From: Pseudomonas proteolytica
Lineage (GTDB): Bacteria; Pseudomonadota; Gammaproteobacteria; Pseudomonadales; Pseudomonadaceae
Direction: 5' to 3'
DNA: 64,000 nt
NCBI RefSeq assembly: GCF_007858275.1
Contig: NZ_VFEV01000013.1
Span: 85,982-149,981, forward strand
Position numbers and translations under genes: made by a program. Positions 24,801 to 34,975 of the stretch are shown here, piece after piece (positions within the stretch are counted from its first letter, which is position 1; each line of letters begins with the position of its first letter). The notes beneath the pieces were generated by a model. It searched no databases, had not been told where the DNA came from, and was given only the letters and a program-made list of their open reading frames with translations.

Positions 24801-27800
24801 TCAAGGCTCGACCTGGCTCCACTGTTTGCTCAAACGCTTGTCGGAAATCGGTACCTTGGTGCCCAACTGCTGGGCAAACAGCGACACCCGGTATTCCTCC
24901 AGCCACCAGCGGTAAAGCTCCAACTGCGGATCGCGCTTGCCTTCCTGAGTGTGCTTGTTCAGCCGCGTCTGGTACTGGCTCCACAGGCCGCTCAACTCGC
25001 CGCTCCAGACCCGATCCTTCTGCACCTGGCTGGGCAGTTTTTCCAGGCGCAGTTCGATGGCCTTGAGATAACGCGGCAGTTCCTTGAACCACTGCGCCGG
25101 GGTTTCGCGCACAAAGCCTGGGTACACCAAGTTGCTCAGTTGTTGCTTGATATCGTTGAGTGCCACGGCCTGGGCCAGGTCGATCTTGCCCTTGAAGCGC
25201 TTTTGCAGGCCGTGCCACAGCTTCAATACTTCCAGGGTCAGGCGCGCCAGGCGTTCGGCATGTTCGGTCCAACTGCCGCGTTTGCGCTCGGCCAGGGCCG
25301 CCAAACCAGCGCCATCCCTCGGCAGGCTGGCCTCGCCTTCCAGTACGCAACTGTCGAGGCTGGCCAGCAGAATGTCTTCCACCAGGGCGTCGATACGTCC
25401 CAGCTCGCGGTACATCAGCCCCAGCTCGGTAAGACCGGGCAACTTGCCGCGCAGGAATTTTGCCGGCTCGGCCAGTTGCTGCATCAACAGACGCTGCAAG
25501 GCACGGCGATGCTGGAACTCGGCTTCGGCAGCGGTGGAGAAGCGCCCTTCCTTGACCGTCCCGTTTTCCTCCACCAACGCCGGATACACCGTCATCGACA
25601 GCCCGGCGATCTTTTGCTGGGTGGTCTCGGCCACGGCGGCAAAGACCTTGGCCTCCACCGGCAACTGGCTTTTGGCAGTCTGCGGCACCGCCAGGGCGGC
25701 CTGGCTGGCTTCGACAAAACGTGCTGTCAGCGCGGCCAGGTCGCGGCCCTCGCCGAGGAACTTGCCCTGGGCGTCCACCACTTCCAGGTTCATTTTCAGA
25801 TGGTTTTCCACCTGCTGCGCGGCTTCGCTCCAGGCTTCATCGCTGACCCGCGCACCGGTCATGCGCAGCAGCTCGCGCCCCAGCGCCTGGGGCAGCGAGC
25901 CCTGGGCAAATTCGATACGTTGCAGCGCAGCCTTGACGAAATCCGGCACCGGCACGAAGTTCTTGCGCAGGGCCTTGGGCAGGTTGCGCACCAGGGCAAT
26001 GCACTTGGCCTCGATCAGCCCGGGCACCAGCCACTCCAGGCGCTCGGCAGGCAAGGCCGGCAACAATGGCGCGGGCACCCGCACGGTCACGCCGTCGCGC
26101 GGGTGATTGGGTTCAAAGTGATAACTCAAGGCCAGGGCCAGGTCACCCAAGTGCAGCGTGTCCGGATAATGGGCAGCGGTGACTTCACTGGCCTCGCGCG
26201 CCAGCACGTCTTCTTCGCGCATGATCAGCAGTTGCGGGTCTTTCTGGCTGGTGATCTTGTACCAACTGTCGAAGGTCGCCGTCTGGTGGATCTCCGCCGG
26301 CAGGCGCGCATCGTAGAAGGCGTACAGGGTTTCTTCGTCGGCCAGGATATCGCGGCGCCGGGCCTTGGCTTCCAGTTCGTCCAATTGCTCCAGCAACTGC
26401 TGGTTGGCGGCCAGGCACTTGGCCCGGGACTGGATCTCGCCACGTACCAGGCCTTCACGGATAAACAGCTCGCGCGACACCACCGGGTCCACAGGCCCGT
26501 AATGCACCGGCCGGCGCCCCACCACAATCAGGCCGAACAGGGTGATCTGCTCGAAGGCCACGACCTGGCCGCGCTTCTTCTCCCAATGGGGCTCGAAGTG
26601 GTTTTTCTTGATCAAGTGCCCGGCCAGGGGCTCGATCCAATCGGCATCGATCTTGGCCACCATGCGCGCATACAGCTTGGTGGTTTCCACCAGCTCGGCG
26701 GTCATCAACCATTGCGGGCGCTTCTTGCCGATCCCCGACGACGGGTGAATCCAGAAGCGCCGCTGACGGGCACCCAGATAGTCGCCCTCTTCGGTCTTCT
26801 GGCCGATCTGGCTCAGCAGGCCGGACAACACCGCCTTGTGCAGTTTCGGGAAATCCGCCGGCTCCTTGTTGACCGTCAACTGCATGTCACGGCAGATCAG
26901 GCTCAACTGGCGGTGGGAATCACGCCACTCGCGCAGGCGCAGGTAGTTGAGGAAATTCTTGCGACACCAGTTGCGCAACGGGCTGGCGGTCAATTCCTGG
27001 CGCTGCTCTTCAAAGCCGCGCCACAGGTTGACCAGACCGGCGAAGTCCGAATCGGGATCCTTCCATTGCGCGTGGGCCTGGTCGGCCGCTTGCTGGCGCT
27101 CCGGCGGGCGCTCGCGCGGGTCCTGGATCGACATGGCACTGGCGACGATCAGCACTTCCTGCAAACTGCCGAGCTTGGCCGCTTCCAGCAACATGCGGCC
27201 CATGCGCGGGTCCACCGGCAGGCGCGCCAGTTGCCGGCCCAGAGGCGTCAGTTGGCTGTTGCGGTCCACCGCCGAGAGTTCCTGCAGCAGGTTGAAGCCA
27301 TCGCTGATGGCCTTGCCATCCGGTGGTTCGATAAACGGGAAGTCGGTGATTTCGCCCAGGCGCAGGTGCAGCATCTGCAGGATCACTGCCGCCAGGTTGG
27401 TGCGCAGGATTTCCGGATCGGTAAATTCCGGGCGCCCGATAAAATCTTCTTCGCTGTACAGGCGCACGCAAATGCCCGGTTCAACCCGGCCGCAACGCCC
27501 CTTACGCTGGTTGGCGCTGGCCTGGGAAACCGCCTCGATTGGCAGGCGCTGGACCTTGGCGCGGTAGCTGTAGCGGCTGATGCGGGCGGTACCGCTGTCG
27601 ATCACGTAGCGGATGCCCGGCACGGTCAGCGAGGTTTCCGCGACGTTGGTCGCCAGCACCACGCGCCGCCCCGGATGGGACTGGAAAATGCGCTGCTGTT
27701 CGGCCGGCGACAGGCGCGCGTACAACGGCAGGATTTCCGTGTGCTTGAGCTGGGCCTTGCGCAGCATGTCGGCGGCATCGCGGATCTCGCGCTCACCGGG

Positions 27801-28712
27801 CAGGAACACCAGCACATCGCCCGGGCTCTTGCGCTCGCTGCGTTCAAAGGCGGCAATTTCATCGAGGGTGGCGAGGATCGCCTGGTCCACGGTCAAGTCG
27901 TCTTCGACGCGGTTGCCCTCTTCGTCCTGTTCCAGGGTCAGCGGGCGGTACCAGGTTTCCACCGGGAACGTACGCCCCGAGACCTCGACAATCGGCGCAT
28001 CGTCGAAGTGCTTGGAGAAGCGCTCCAGGTCGATGGTGGCCGACGTGATGATGACTTTGAGGTCCGGGCGACGTGGCAGCAGGGTCTTCAGATAGCCGAG
28101 CAGGAAGTCGATGTTCAGGCTGCGCTCGTGGGCTTCGTCGACGATGATCGTGTCGTAGCGCTCGAGGTAGCGGTCGTTCTGGGTCTCGGCCAGCAGGATG
28201 CCGTCGGTCATCAGCTTGATCAGGGTGTTGGAGTCGCTCTGGTCCTCGAACCGCACCTGATAGCCGACCAGCGCGCCCAAAGGCGTCGCCAGTTCTTCGG
28301 CAACCCGACTCGCCACACTGCGCGCCGCAATACGCCGGGGTTGGGTATGGCCGATCAAGCCGTACTGGCCGCGACCGAGTTCCAGGCAGATTTTCGGCAA
28401 CTGCGTGGTTTTACCCGAGCCGGTCTCGCCCGCGATGATCAACACCTGGTGCTTTTGCAGCGCCGCCTTGATTTCATCGCGCTTGGCGGCGATGGGCAGG
28501 CTGTCGTCGTAACGAACCTGCGGCACGCTGGCCGCGCGCGCCGTGACCTGGGCACAGGACGCCTGCATGCGCGCCACCCACTGCGCCAGCTTCTCCTCAT
28601 CGGGCTTCTTGCGCAGCTCAAGCAACTGCCGGCGCAAGCGATGGCGGTCGGCGAGCATGGCGTGATCGAGGTTCTTCAGGAGTTGGTCGATAGCGGGCGC
28701 TTGATCAGTCAT
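24801..28712 (-). CDS. hrpA: ATP-dependent RNA helicase HrpA
   Basis: A 1303-residue DEAH-box helicase, the length of E. coli HrpA. Motifs in order: Walker A GETGSGKTTQLPK, TQPRRIAARSVA, DEAHERSLNIDFLLGYL, SATI, VFLPGEREIRD, and GRCGRVEPG with the arginine finger. The helicase-associated and OB-fold regions follow and a long family-specific C-terminal domain fills residues about 700-1303. The start is set at MTDQAPAID, since the longer frame begins in a Cys/Arg-rich leader unlike the family. It acts in RNA processing and rescue of stalled ribosomes. Confidence 0.95.
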   Translation of the reverse strand: MTDQAPAIDQLLKNLDHAMLADRHRLRRQLLELRKKPDEEKLAQWVARMQASCAQVTARAASVPQVRYDDSLPIAAKRDEIKAALQKHQVLIIAGETGSGKTTQLPKICLELGRGQYGLIGHTQPRRIAARSVASRVAEELATPLGALVGYQVRFEDQSDSNTLIKLMTDGILLAETQNDRYLERYDTIIVDEAHERSLNIDFLLGYLKTLLPRRPDLKVIITSATIDLERFSKHFDDAPIVEVSGRTFPVETWYRPLTLEQDEEGNRVEDDLTVDQAILATLDEIAAFERSERKSPGDVLVFLPGEREIRDAADMLRKAQLKHTEILPLYARLSPAEQQRIFQSHPGRRVVLATNVAETSLTVPGIRYVIDSGTARISRYSYRAKVQRLPIEAVSQASANQRKGRCGRVEPGICVRLYSEEDFIGRPEFTDPEILRTNLAAVILQMLHLRLGEITDFPFIEPPDGKAISDGFNLLQELSAVDRNSQLTPLGRQLARLPVDPRMGRMLLEAAKLGSLQEVLIVASAMSIQDPRERPPERQQAADQAHAQWKDPDSDFAGLVNLWRGFEEQRQELTASPLRNWCRKNFLNYLRLREWRDSHRQLSLICRDMQLTVNKEPADFPKLHKAVLSGLLSQIGQKTEEGDYLGARQRRFWIHPSSGIGKKRPQWLMTAELVETTKLYARMVAKIDADWIEPLAGHLIKKNHFEPHWEKKRGQVVAFEQITLFGLIVVGRRPVHYGPVDPVVSRELFIREGLVRGEIQSRAKCLAANQQLLEQLDELEAKARRRDILADEETLYAFYDARLPAEIHQTATFDSWYKITSQKDPQLLIMREEDVLAREASEVTAAHYPDTLHLGDLALALSYHFEPNHPRDGVTVRVPAPLLPALPAERLEWLVPGLIEAKCIALVRNLPKALRKNFVPVPDFVKAALQRIEFAQGSLPQALGRELLRMTGARVSDEAWSEAAQQVENHLKMNLEVVDAQGKFLGEGRDLAALTARFVEASQAALAVPQTAKSQLPVEAKVFAAVAETTQQKIAGLSMTVYPALVEENGTVKEGRFSTAAEAEFQHRRALQRLLMQQLAEPAKFLRGKLPGLTELGLMYRELGRIDALVEDILLASLDSCVLEGEASLPRDGAGLAALAERKRGSWTEHAERLARLTLEVLKLWHGLQKRFKGKIDLAQAVALNDIKQQLSNLVYPGFVRETPAQWFKELPRYLKAIELRLEKLPSQVQKDRVWSGELSGLWSQYQTRLNKHTQEGKRDPQLELYRWWLEEYRVSLFAQQLGTKVPISDKRLSKQWSQVEP

Positions 28713-28799
28713 CAGGTACTTTGCAGGTCGTCTATTTATGCACGGCCGGCAATTGTGGCAGAAAAGCGCCCGCAACGTTAAAGGCCGCGTAAATCACGT

Positions 28800-28898
28800 G
28801 TGGGAGCTGTCGAGCCCCAGCGAGGCTGCGATGACGGCGGCACTGCCTGCATCAATGTTGCCTGCCCCACCGCTATCGCGGGCAAGCCCGCTCCTACA
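28800..28898. repeat. REP-like pair upstream of hrpA
   Basis: GTGGGAGCTGTCGAGCCCC at the left and GCGGGCAAGCCCGCTCCTAC at the right form a diverged inverted pair between hrpA and aceK. The copies are of slightly different sequence types. Confidence 0.6.
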
Positions 28899-28911
28899 GG
28901 GATTAGTGCCC

Positions 28912-30645
28912 TTATTCGTTATCCAGGCCCTTGCGCCGGTACGGGAACACATCAATCACTTTCCCCGCCCGAATCGCCTCTTGCAGGCCTTTCCAGTAGT
29001 CGGCGTTGTACAGCTCACCGTGCAACTCATCGAACAAGCGCCGTTGCCCGGCATCAGCAAACAGGAACGGCGGGAACTCCTCGGGGAATACGTCCAGCGG
29101 GCCGATGGAATACCACGGCTCGGAGGCCATTTCATCTTCCGGGGTTCGGGGTGCCGGGATATGGCGGAAGTTGGCTTCGGTGAGGAAGCAGATCTCGTCA
29201 TAGTCGTAGAACACCACGCGACCGTGGCGGGTAACGCCAAAGTTTTTCAGCAGCATGTCGCCGGGAAAGATATTCGCCGCCGCCAGCTGTTTGATTGCCA
29301 GGCCGTAATCTTCGAGGGCTTCGCGCACCTGGGCCTCATTGGCGTTTTCCAGGTAGAGGTTGAGCGGGGTCATGCGCCGTTCGGTCCAGCAGTGACGAAT
29401 CAGTACCGTGTCACCTTCCACCTCGACCGTGCCCGCAGCCACTTCCAGCAGTTCGGCCAGGCATTGCGGCTCGAATTTGCTCAACGGGAAACGGAAGTCG
29501 GCGAACTCCTGGGTGTCAGCCATGCGCCCGACCCGGTCGACACTTTTGACCAGGCGGTACTTCTCGATAACCGTCGCACGGTTGACGTTCTTCGACGGCG
29601 AGAAACGGTCCTTGATGATTTTGAACACCGTGTTGAACCCCGGCAGGGTGAACACGCTCATGACCATCCCCCGCACGCCCGGGGCCATGATGAACTGGTC
29701 GTCGGTGCTGGCCAGGTGGTTGATCAGCGCCCGGTAGAACTCTGACTTGCCATGTTTGTAGAAGCCGATGGAGGTGTACAGCTCGGCGATGTGCTTGCCC
29801 GGCAGGATGCGTTTGAGAAAGCCGATGAATTCCGCCGGTACCGGCACATCCACCATGAAATAGGACCGGGTGAACGAGAAGATGATCGACACATCGGCTT
29901 CGTCAGTGATCAGCGCGTCGATGCGGATGCCCTGCCCTTCGCGATGCAGCAGCGGGATCACCAGCGGCCACTGTTCGTCGCGGGTATAGAGACGGCCCAC
30001 CAGGTATGCGCCTTTGTTGCGATAGAGCACCGAAGAAAACAGCTCGACGTTGAGGTCCGGGTCCTTGCAGACCCAATCCGGCAGGCTCTCGCGCAGTTGC
30101 GCTTCGAGGCGCTGCAGGTCGGCGGCCAGGTCGGCGTAGGGCTCGCTGAAGCGGTAGTCGCTGAAAATCTGCTCGAGCATGCCCGCCAGTTGGCCCTGGG
30201 GCTTGTAGGTGCGGGTTTGCGCAGCGCGGGCGCGACGCAGGCTCGGGCGAGTGGTGTGGATGAACATGCAGCCGTCGCTGATCAGGTCGTGGCTGAACAG
30301 CCCGCAAAAGATCGAGTTGTACCAAGTCTCGGACAGCTCATCGTCAAACCGCAGGTCGATCAGGCTGATATAGGCGCTCTTGACCAGTGGCCAGGACTTG
30401 ATATCCAGCAACGCGCCTGCGTCAAAGGTTGCCCGCAGGCGCGTGGTGACTTCACCGACCTTTTCTTCATACAGGTTGATCCGCGCCGCCGATGCGGTTT
30501 GCGCCTCCTGCCACTGGGCCTTCTCAAAGCGCTCGCGGGCGCCGTCGGTGATCTGGCGAAAGTGCTCGCGGTAATCGTCGAAGCCATCAAGGATCATCTG
30601 TGCGATGGACTGCGCGGTGTCGATGGCAGGCGTTTGCTGCGGCAT
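28912..30645 (-). CDS. aceK: isocitrate dehydrogenase kinase/phosphatase
   Basis: A 577-residue bifunctional enzyme that phosphorylates and dephosphorylates isocitrate dehydrogenase, switching carbon flow between the TCA cycle and the glyoxylate bypass. The length equals the E. coli protein (578). Diagnostic segments include [56 protein letters not shown] (catalytic loop) and [12 protein letters not shown] (metal-binding Asp). As in other pseudomonads it is not next to aceA/aceB. Confidence 0.96.
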   Translation of the reverse strand: MPQQTPAIDTAQSIAQMILDGFDDYREHFRQITDGARERFEKAQWQEAQTASAARINLYEEKVGEVTTRLRATFDAGALLDIKSWPLVKSAYISLIDLRFDDELSETWYNSIFCGLFSHDLISDGCMFIHTTRPSLRRARAAQTRTYKPQGQLAGMLEQIFSDYRFSEPYADLAADLQRLEAQLRESLPDWVCKDPDLNVELFSSVLYRNKGAYLVGRLYTRDEQWPLVIPLLHREGQGIRIDALITDEADVSIIFSFTRSYFMVDVPVPAEFIGFLKRILPGKHIAELYTSIGFYKHGKSEFYRALINHLASTDDQFIMAPGVRGMVMSVFTLPGFNTVFKIIKDRFSPSKNVNRATVIEKYRLVKSVDRVGRMADTQEFADFRFPLSKFEPQCLAELLEVAAGTVEVEGDTVLIRHCWTERRMTPLNLYLENANEAQVREALEDYGLAIKQLAAANIFPGDMLLKNFGVTRHGRVVFYDYDEICFLTEANFRHIPAPRTPEDEMASEPWYSIGPLDVFPEEFPPFLFADAGQRRLFDELHGELYNADYWKGLQEAIRAGKVIDVFPYRRKGLDNE

Positions 30646-31045
30646 GTCGGAGACCTCTGCGGGCGTTCGGAAGCCCTGAGATTAGCCAGAGTCCGCAAGC
30701 AGGAGAAGTACAATTTTTGCCGGGCGATGCCACGCGGATCGATGCGCGACAAACAAATGTTTACGATTTTTTAATTCGACCATCCGGTCAATAAAACACC
30801 CCAAAGTCACGTCGCGTCGATGAATCGATTCACCTGAAGGCCGCAAAAGCCGGGCGCTGGCACCAAAAGCAGGGAACAACTCAGGCCGGCGTGGGCTCTG
30901 CGGCCTTATACAAACGTGGATCCAATGTAAGGGAAACCCTGATTACCTCAATGATGGCACTTTGCTATATAGCCACCCCCTTCCCTGATAACAAGGTCAA
31001 AAGACCGGCTTGGGAACGGATTTAAATCGCCCAAGGAGCATTGCA
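30646..31045. other. 400-bp intergenic region without a gene
   Basis: The spacer between aceK and the chemoreceptor gene holds an AT-rich stretch near 30760-30800 and the chemoreceptor ribosome-binding site (AAGGAG at 31033). I see no convincing RNA gene, REP element or small reading frame in it. Confidence 0.5.
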
Positions 31046-32671
31046 ATGTCATTGAGGAATATGGGGATCGGCCTGCGCGCCAGTCTGAGTTTTGCGGTAT
31101 TGGCCGGCCTGCTGGTGCTGGTCGGGTTGTTTGGCCTGGGGCAGATGGCCAAGCTGCGCGAAAGTGCCGCCATCATTGAAACGGCTTGGATGCCGAGCAT
31201 CGAGAACATCCACGACAGCGCCGCCAACGTCGCGGCGATCCGCCTGGAGGCGCTGCGCTTGTTGACCACCGATGAGTCGGCGGTGCGCGAGCGCAGCAAA
31301 GGTTTGATCGCCAAGGAGCGCGCGCAGTTGCAGGAGCGCCTGGACAATCACCAGGCCCTGTTGAGCAATGATCAGGAGCGTCAGCTACTGGACCAGCTCA
31401 AAACCGCCGCGGCGGGTTATATGACCATCGTCGACCAGTTGATCCAACGGGTAGACCAGGATGAGCAGATGCAGGCCCTGACCTTGCTCACCGACAAGTT
31501 GACGCCCCAGGGCGTGATCCTCGGCCGGAGCCTGGACGCGTTGATCGACTTCAACCAGCAAGGCGCGCAGGATGCGGCGCAATCGGCGGCGCAGGTGTAT
31601 CAGAGTGCACAGTGGATCGTCGGCGTCATCATCGCGGTCGCCCTGATCGCGACGTTGCTACTGGCCTGGCTGTTGACCCGCAGTATCACCACGCCCCTGG
31701 CGCAGGCGTTGCGCGCGGCACGTACGATTGCCGCCGGCGACCTGAGCCAGTCGATCCACGTGCAGGGCAAGGACGAACCGGCACAGTTGCTGGGCGCCCT
31801 GGCCACCATGCAGGAGCAATTGCAGGCGACCATTCGCGGTATCAGCGAATCCGCCCAGCAATTGGCCTCGGCCGCCGAAGAGATGAGCTCGGTGATGGAG
31901 CAAAGCACTCGCGGCCTGCAAGCCCAGAACGATGAAATCGAGCAGGCCGCCACCGCCGTCACGCAAATGAGCGCAGCGGTGGATGAGGTGGCCGGCAATG
32001 CGGTCTCCAGCGCCGAAGCGTCCCAGGCGTCCGATGAAGACAGCAAGCACGGGCACTATCAGATCAGCGAAACCATCAGCTCGATCCAGAACCTGGTCAA
32101 CGAGGTGCTCGACGCCTCGGGCAAGGCCGAGGGCCTGGCGGTGCAGGCGCAAGACATCAGCAAGGTACTGGAAGTGATACGCGGGATTGCCGGGCAGACC
32201 AACCTGCTTGCGCTCAACGCCGCCATTGAAGCCGCCCGCGCTGGCGAGGCCGGGCGGGGCTTTGCGGTGGTGGCCGACGAGGTACGTTCCCTGGCACAAC
32301 GGACCCAGGACTCCACCGAAGAAATCGAGCAGATGATCACCGGTATCCAGCAAGGCACCCAGGACACGGTCGGAGCCCTCACCAGCAGCGCCGAGCACGC
32401 CAGCCAGACGTTGCAACGGGCCAACAGCGCAGGCAGCGCCCTGGAAAAAATCACCGCCGCCATTTCGCAGATCAACCAGCGCAACCTGGTGATCGCCAGT
32501 GCTGCCGAGCAACAGGCGTCGGTGGCCCGGGAGGTGGATCGGAGCCTGGTGAACATCCGCGACCTGTCGACCCAGACCGCCGCCGGGGCGACCCAGACCT
32601 CGGCCGCCAGCCAGGAGCTGTCGCGCCTGGCGGTGGACCTCAATGGTTTGGTGACGCGCTTTATTGTGTAG
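31046..32671 (+). CDS. methyl-accepting chemotaxis protein
   Basis: A 541-residue chemoreceptor. Residues 1-30 contain the first membrane helix; a four-helix-bundle periplasmic domain (about 35-185, with [20 protein letters not shown]) is the sensor; the second helix is near 195-215; a HAMP domain follows ([19 protein letters not shown]). The cytoplasmic signalling tip carries [31 protein letters not shown] sequence, the CheA/CheW contact. The start is the ATG after AAGGAG; the longer frame adds 12 codons with no signal. The ligand is unknown. No other chemotaxis genes are adjacent. Confidence 0.92.
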   Translation: MSLRNMGIGLRASLSFAVLAGLLVLVGLFGLGQMAKLRESAAIIETAWMPSIENIHDSAANVAAIRLEALRLLTTDESAVRERSKGLIAKERAQLQERLDNHQALLSNDQERQLLDQLKTAAAGYMTIVDQLIQRVDQDEQMQALTLLTDKLTPQGVILGRSLDALIDFNQQGAQDAAQSAAQVYQSAQWIVGVIIAVALIATLLLAWLLTRSITTPLAQALRAARTIAAGDLSQSIHVQGKDEPAQLLGALATMQEQLQATIRGISESAQQLASAAEEMSSVMEQSTRGLQAQNDEIEQAATAVTQMSAAVDEVAGNAVSSAEASQASDEDSKHGHYQISETISSIQNLVNEVLDASGKAEGLAVQAQDISKVLEVIRGIAGQTNLLALNAAIEAARAGEAGRGFAVVADEVRSLAQRTQDSTEEIEQMITGIQQGTQDTVGALTSSAEHASQTLQRANSAGSALEKITAAISQINQRNLVIASAAEQQASVAREVDRSLVNIRDLSTQTAAGATQTSAASQELSRLAVDLNGLVTRFIV

Positions 32672-32742
32672 TGGATACGTAAAAGATTGTGTCAGGCAGG
32701 TCCCTGGGCAACACTCTCGCCCTGATTAAAAAGGAGCTGTCC

Positions 32743-33639
32743 GTGAGACCTGTCGACACCCTGTACCTGCTGGTACTGGCCGCCATCTGGGGCGCGAGCT
32801 TTCTGTTCATGCGGATTATCGCCCCCGAGATCGGCACGATTCCTACAGCATTCTTCCGGGTGTCAATTGCCGCCGCCGGGTTGCTGGTGATCCTGGCAAT
32901 CCTGCGGGTGAGCTGGGATTTTCGCGGTAAATTCAAGACCGTGCTGTTGCTTGGGGTGATCAACTCCGGGATCCCTGCGACCATGTATTCGGTGGCGGCG
33001 CAGGTCTTGCCCGCAGGTTATTCGGCGATTTTCAACGCGACGACGCCGTTGATGGGCGTATTGATTGGCGGGCTGTTTTTCCATGAACGGCTGACGCTGT
33101 CGAAGATTACCGGAGTAGGCCTGGGTTTGTTCGGCGTGGGCACCCTCACGCGGGCCGGGCCGGTGGCCTTTGACCTGGAACTGCTGATGGGCGCCCTCGC
33201 CTGCCTGCTGGCGACCACCTGCTACGGCTTCGCCGGCTTCCTGGCGCGCCGCTGGCTGGATCAACAGGGAGGCCTGGACAGCCGCCTTTCGGCCTTGGGC
33301 AGCATGCTCGGTGCCACATTGTTTTTATTGCCTTGGTTTGGCTGGAGCGCCATCAGCCATCCGCCCGCCAGTTGGGGTGGCTGGAATGTGTGGTTGTCGC
33401 TGCTCGGTTTGGGGCTGTTGTGTACGGCGTTTGCCTACATCCTGTACTTCCGCTTGCTGACATCCATCGGGCCGGTGAAGTCGATGACCGTCACCTTCAT
33501 GATTCCGCCATTCGGCGTGTTGTGGGGTGCATTGCTGCTGGATGAGCCGTTGTCCATGGCCCATCTGTATGGCGGGATGTTGATCGCGGGGGCGCTGTGG
33601 CTGGTGCTACGCCCAGGGAAACTGATCAAAACCGTGTAG
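32743..33639 (+). CDS. EamA/DMT superfamily transporter
   Basis: A 298-residue protein with ten helices in two EamA repeats (GASFLFMRIIAPEIG; AQVLPAGYSAIFNATTPLM; IGPVKSMTVTFMIPPFGVLW). The substrate is unknown. The GTG at 32743 is chosen as start because AAGGAG lies 7 bases upstream; an upstream GTG at 32689 would give an 18-residue polar leader. It converges on another EamA gene across a perfect inverted repeat. Confidence 0.85.
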   Translation: MRPVDTLYLLVLAAIWGASFLFMRIIAPEIGTIPTAFFRVSIAAAGLLVILAILRVSWDFRGKFKTVLLLGVINSGIPATMYSVAAQVLPAGYSAIFNATTPLMGVLIGGLFFHERLTLSKITGVGLGLFGVGTLTRAGPVAFDLELLMGALACLLATTCYGFAGFLARRWLDQQGGLDSRLSALGSMLGATLFLLPWFGWSAISHPPASWGGWNVWLSLLGLGLLCTAFAYILYFRLLTSIGPVKSMTVTFMIPPFGVLWGALLLDEPLSMAHLYGGMLIAGALWLVLRPGKLIKTV

Positions 33640-33663
33640 GCGCCGGCTTGCCGGCGCCTACAC
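33634..33663. terminator. perfect 14-bp inverted repeat between convergent genes
   Basis: GTGTAGGCGCCGGC-TT-GCCGGCGCCTACAC has two exact 14-base arms and a 2-base loop. It overlaps the stop codon of the left gene and lies 6 bp from the end of the right one. It looks like a REP-derived element acting as a two-way terminator, though no T tract follows. Confidence 0.7.
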
Positions 33664-33669
33664 GGGGTA

Positions 33670-34530
33670 TCAGGCTTTACGGAAAACGAACACCAAGCCG
33701 ACGATGATCAAGCCCATCCCCAGCACACTCAGCAGCGCCAGCCGATTGCCAAAGATCAGGTAGTCCATCACCGCAGTCACCGCTGGCACCAGGTAGAACA
33801 GGCTGGTGACATTCACCAGGTTGCCCCGGGCGATCAGGCGGTACAGCAGCAGCGTCGCCAACAGTGACACCACCAGCCCCATCCACAACACCGGCAGGTA
33901 AAAGCGGCTGCTGTGCTCGAAATGAAAAGGCTGGAACGGCACGAACACTGCGCACAACAACAGGCCCGCCAGGTACTGCACTGGCAAGGTGCCCAATGGG
34001 TTCTCGGTAATGCGCTTCTGCATGATCGAGCCCAGGGTCATGCTCGCCAGCGCCAGCAAGCCAAACAGCATGCCGGCCAGGGACATGCCGGCCAGACCGA
34101 TGCCCTGGTACACCACCATGATCAGCCCCACCAACCCCAGCGCCAGGCCGAATATCCGACGCCATGAACGCTGGCGCTCCATCAACACCACGGTGAGGAT
34201 CGGTTGCACGCCCATGATGGTTGCCATCACACCAGGGGTGATCTTCAGGTCCAGGGCCAGCAGATAGAAAATCTGATAGGCCCCCAGCAGCACCAGCGCG
34301 GTGGCCACCGCATACCACAGCGGTTTGCCCGGGCGCGGCAACCTGAGCTTGAGGATCGGTACCAGCACCACCAGGCCCGCCAGGGCAATGGCAAAGCGGA
34401 TCAACAGGAAGGCAAAGGGTGATGCATGGGCCAGGCCCAGCTTGGAGAAAATCGCCCCGCTGCTCCACAGCAGGACAAACAGGCTCGTCGAGGCCGCCGC
34501 GGCCACGGATTGTTTCGAAAGAACAGACAT
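33670..34530 (-). CDS. EamA/DMT superfamily transporter
   Basis: A 286-residue protein with ten helices in two EamA repeats (VLLWSSGAIFSKLGLAHASP; GVMATIMGVQPILTVVLM; VTSLFYLVPAVTAVMDYLIF). It belongs to the same superfamily as the convergent gene but differs in sequence, so it is not a recent duplicate. The start MSVLSKQS follows AGGTG by 6 bases; a GTG three codons upstream is an alternative. The substrate is unknown. Confidence 0.83.
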   Translation of the reverse strand: MSVLSKQSVAAAASTSLFVLLWSSGAIFSKLGLAHASPFAFLLIRFAIALAGLVVLVPILKLRLPRPGKPLWYAVATALVLLGAYQIFYLLALDLKITPGVMATIMGVQPILTVVLMERQRSWRRIFGLALGLVGLIMVVYQGIGLAGMSLAGMLFGLLALASMTLGSIMQKRITENPLGTLPVQYLAGLLLCAVFVPFQPFHFEHSSRFYLPVLWMGLVVSLLATLLLYRLIARGNLVNVTSLFYLVPAVTAVMDYLIFGNRLALLSVLGMGLIIVGLVFVFRKA

Positions 34531-34626
34531 GATGAACACCTGTAGTCAGGCAAAAAGCCAACTCAGCCAAGGCTGAAATTCAGTAGGTTCGGTACAGGCA
34601 GGCAACGGGCAACAGTGATCTGCTGA

Positions 34627-34791
34627 TCAGCCCGAAATGCCAACGCCCGGCGGTGATACGACTGCGTACACCGGCGTGCTACTGACAGGTGGAGGGTAAT
34701 GACTGATCTGCGCAGGCTGCTGGCTCCCACACGGCACGACCGCAGCGTTGACCGCTGAATCGACTACCGCTATGCGTGGGGAAGCAGGCAT
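34627..34791 (-). CDS. possible small Pro/Val-rich protein
   Basis: A 54-codon frame (MPASPRIAVVDSAVNAAVV...) within the 445-bp spacer between the transporter and the acetyltransferase genes. It is rich in Val, Pro and Ser with one Cys and has no signal peptide. Third-position G/C is moderate and no Shine-Dalgarno site precedes the ATG, so it may be a chance frame. If expressed it would lie upstream of the EamA gene on the same strand. The rest of the spacer shows nothing I can support. Confidence 0.3.
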   Translation of the reverse strand: MPASPRIAVVDSAVNAAVVPCGSQQPAQISHYPPPVSSTPVYAVVSPPGVGISG

Positions 34792-34975
34792 GGGCTGATC
34801 TTTTTTGAAGGGATTAAAGGTGCTGTGAAACACCTGGCGCCGACTATAACCAGCCGGTGACACGCTTTGCAATGGCTTTGCCAAAAGGCCAGTAAGGACA
34901 AGTTGAAAAACCACCTCTAGCCTTGGGAAAAACCAACTCACTCCTCTTCAGGAGGCTTTCGACTCATGACCGCCA

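Noticed and set aside
24951..28781. A 1276-codon open frame antisense to hrpA
   Set aside because: It mirrors hrpA across its full length. High-GC codon bias leaves the antisense frame open, and its translation is rich in Gln, His, Arg and Gly with no recognisable domain.
30910..31030. FliA (sigma-28) promoter for the chemoreceptor
   Set aside because: A CCTGATAA-like -10 is present, but no TAAA-type -35 at the right spacing was found.
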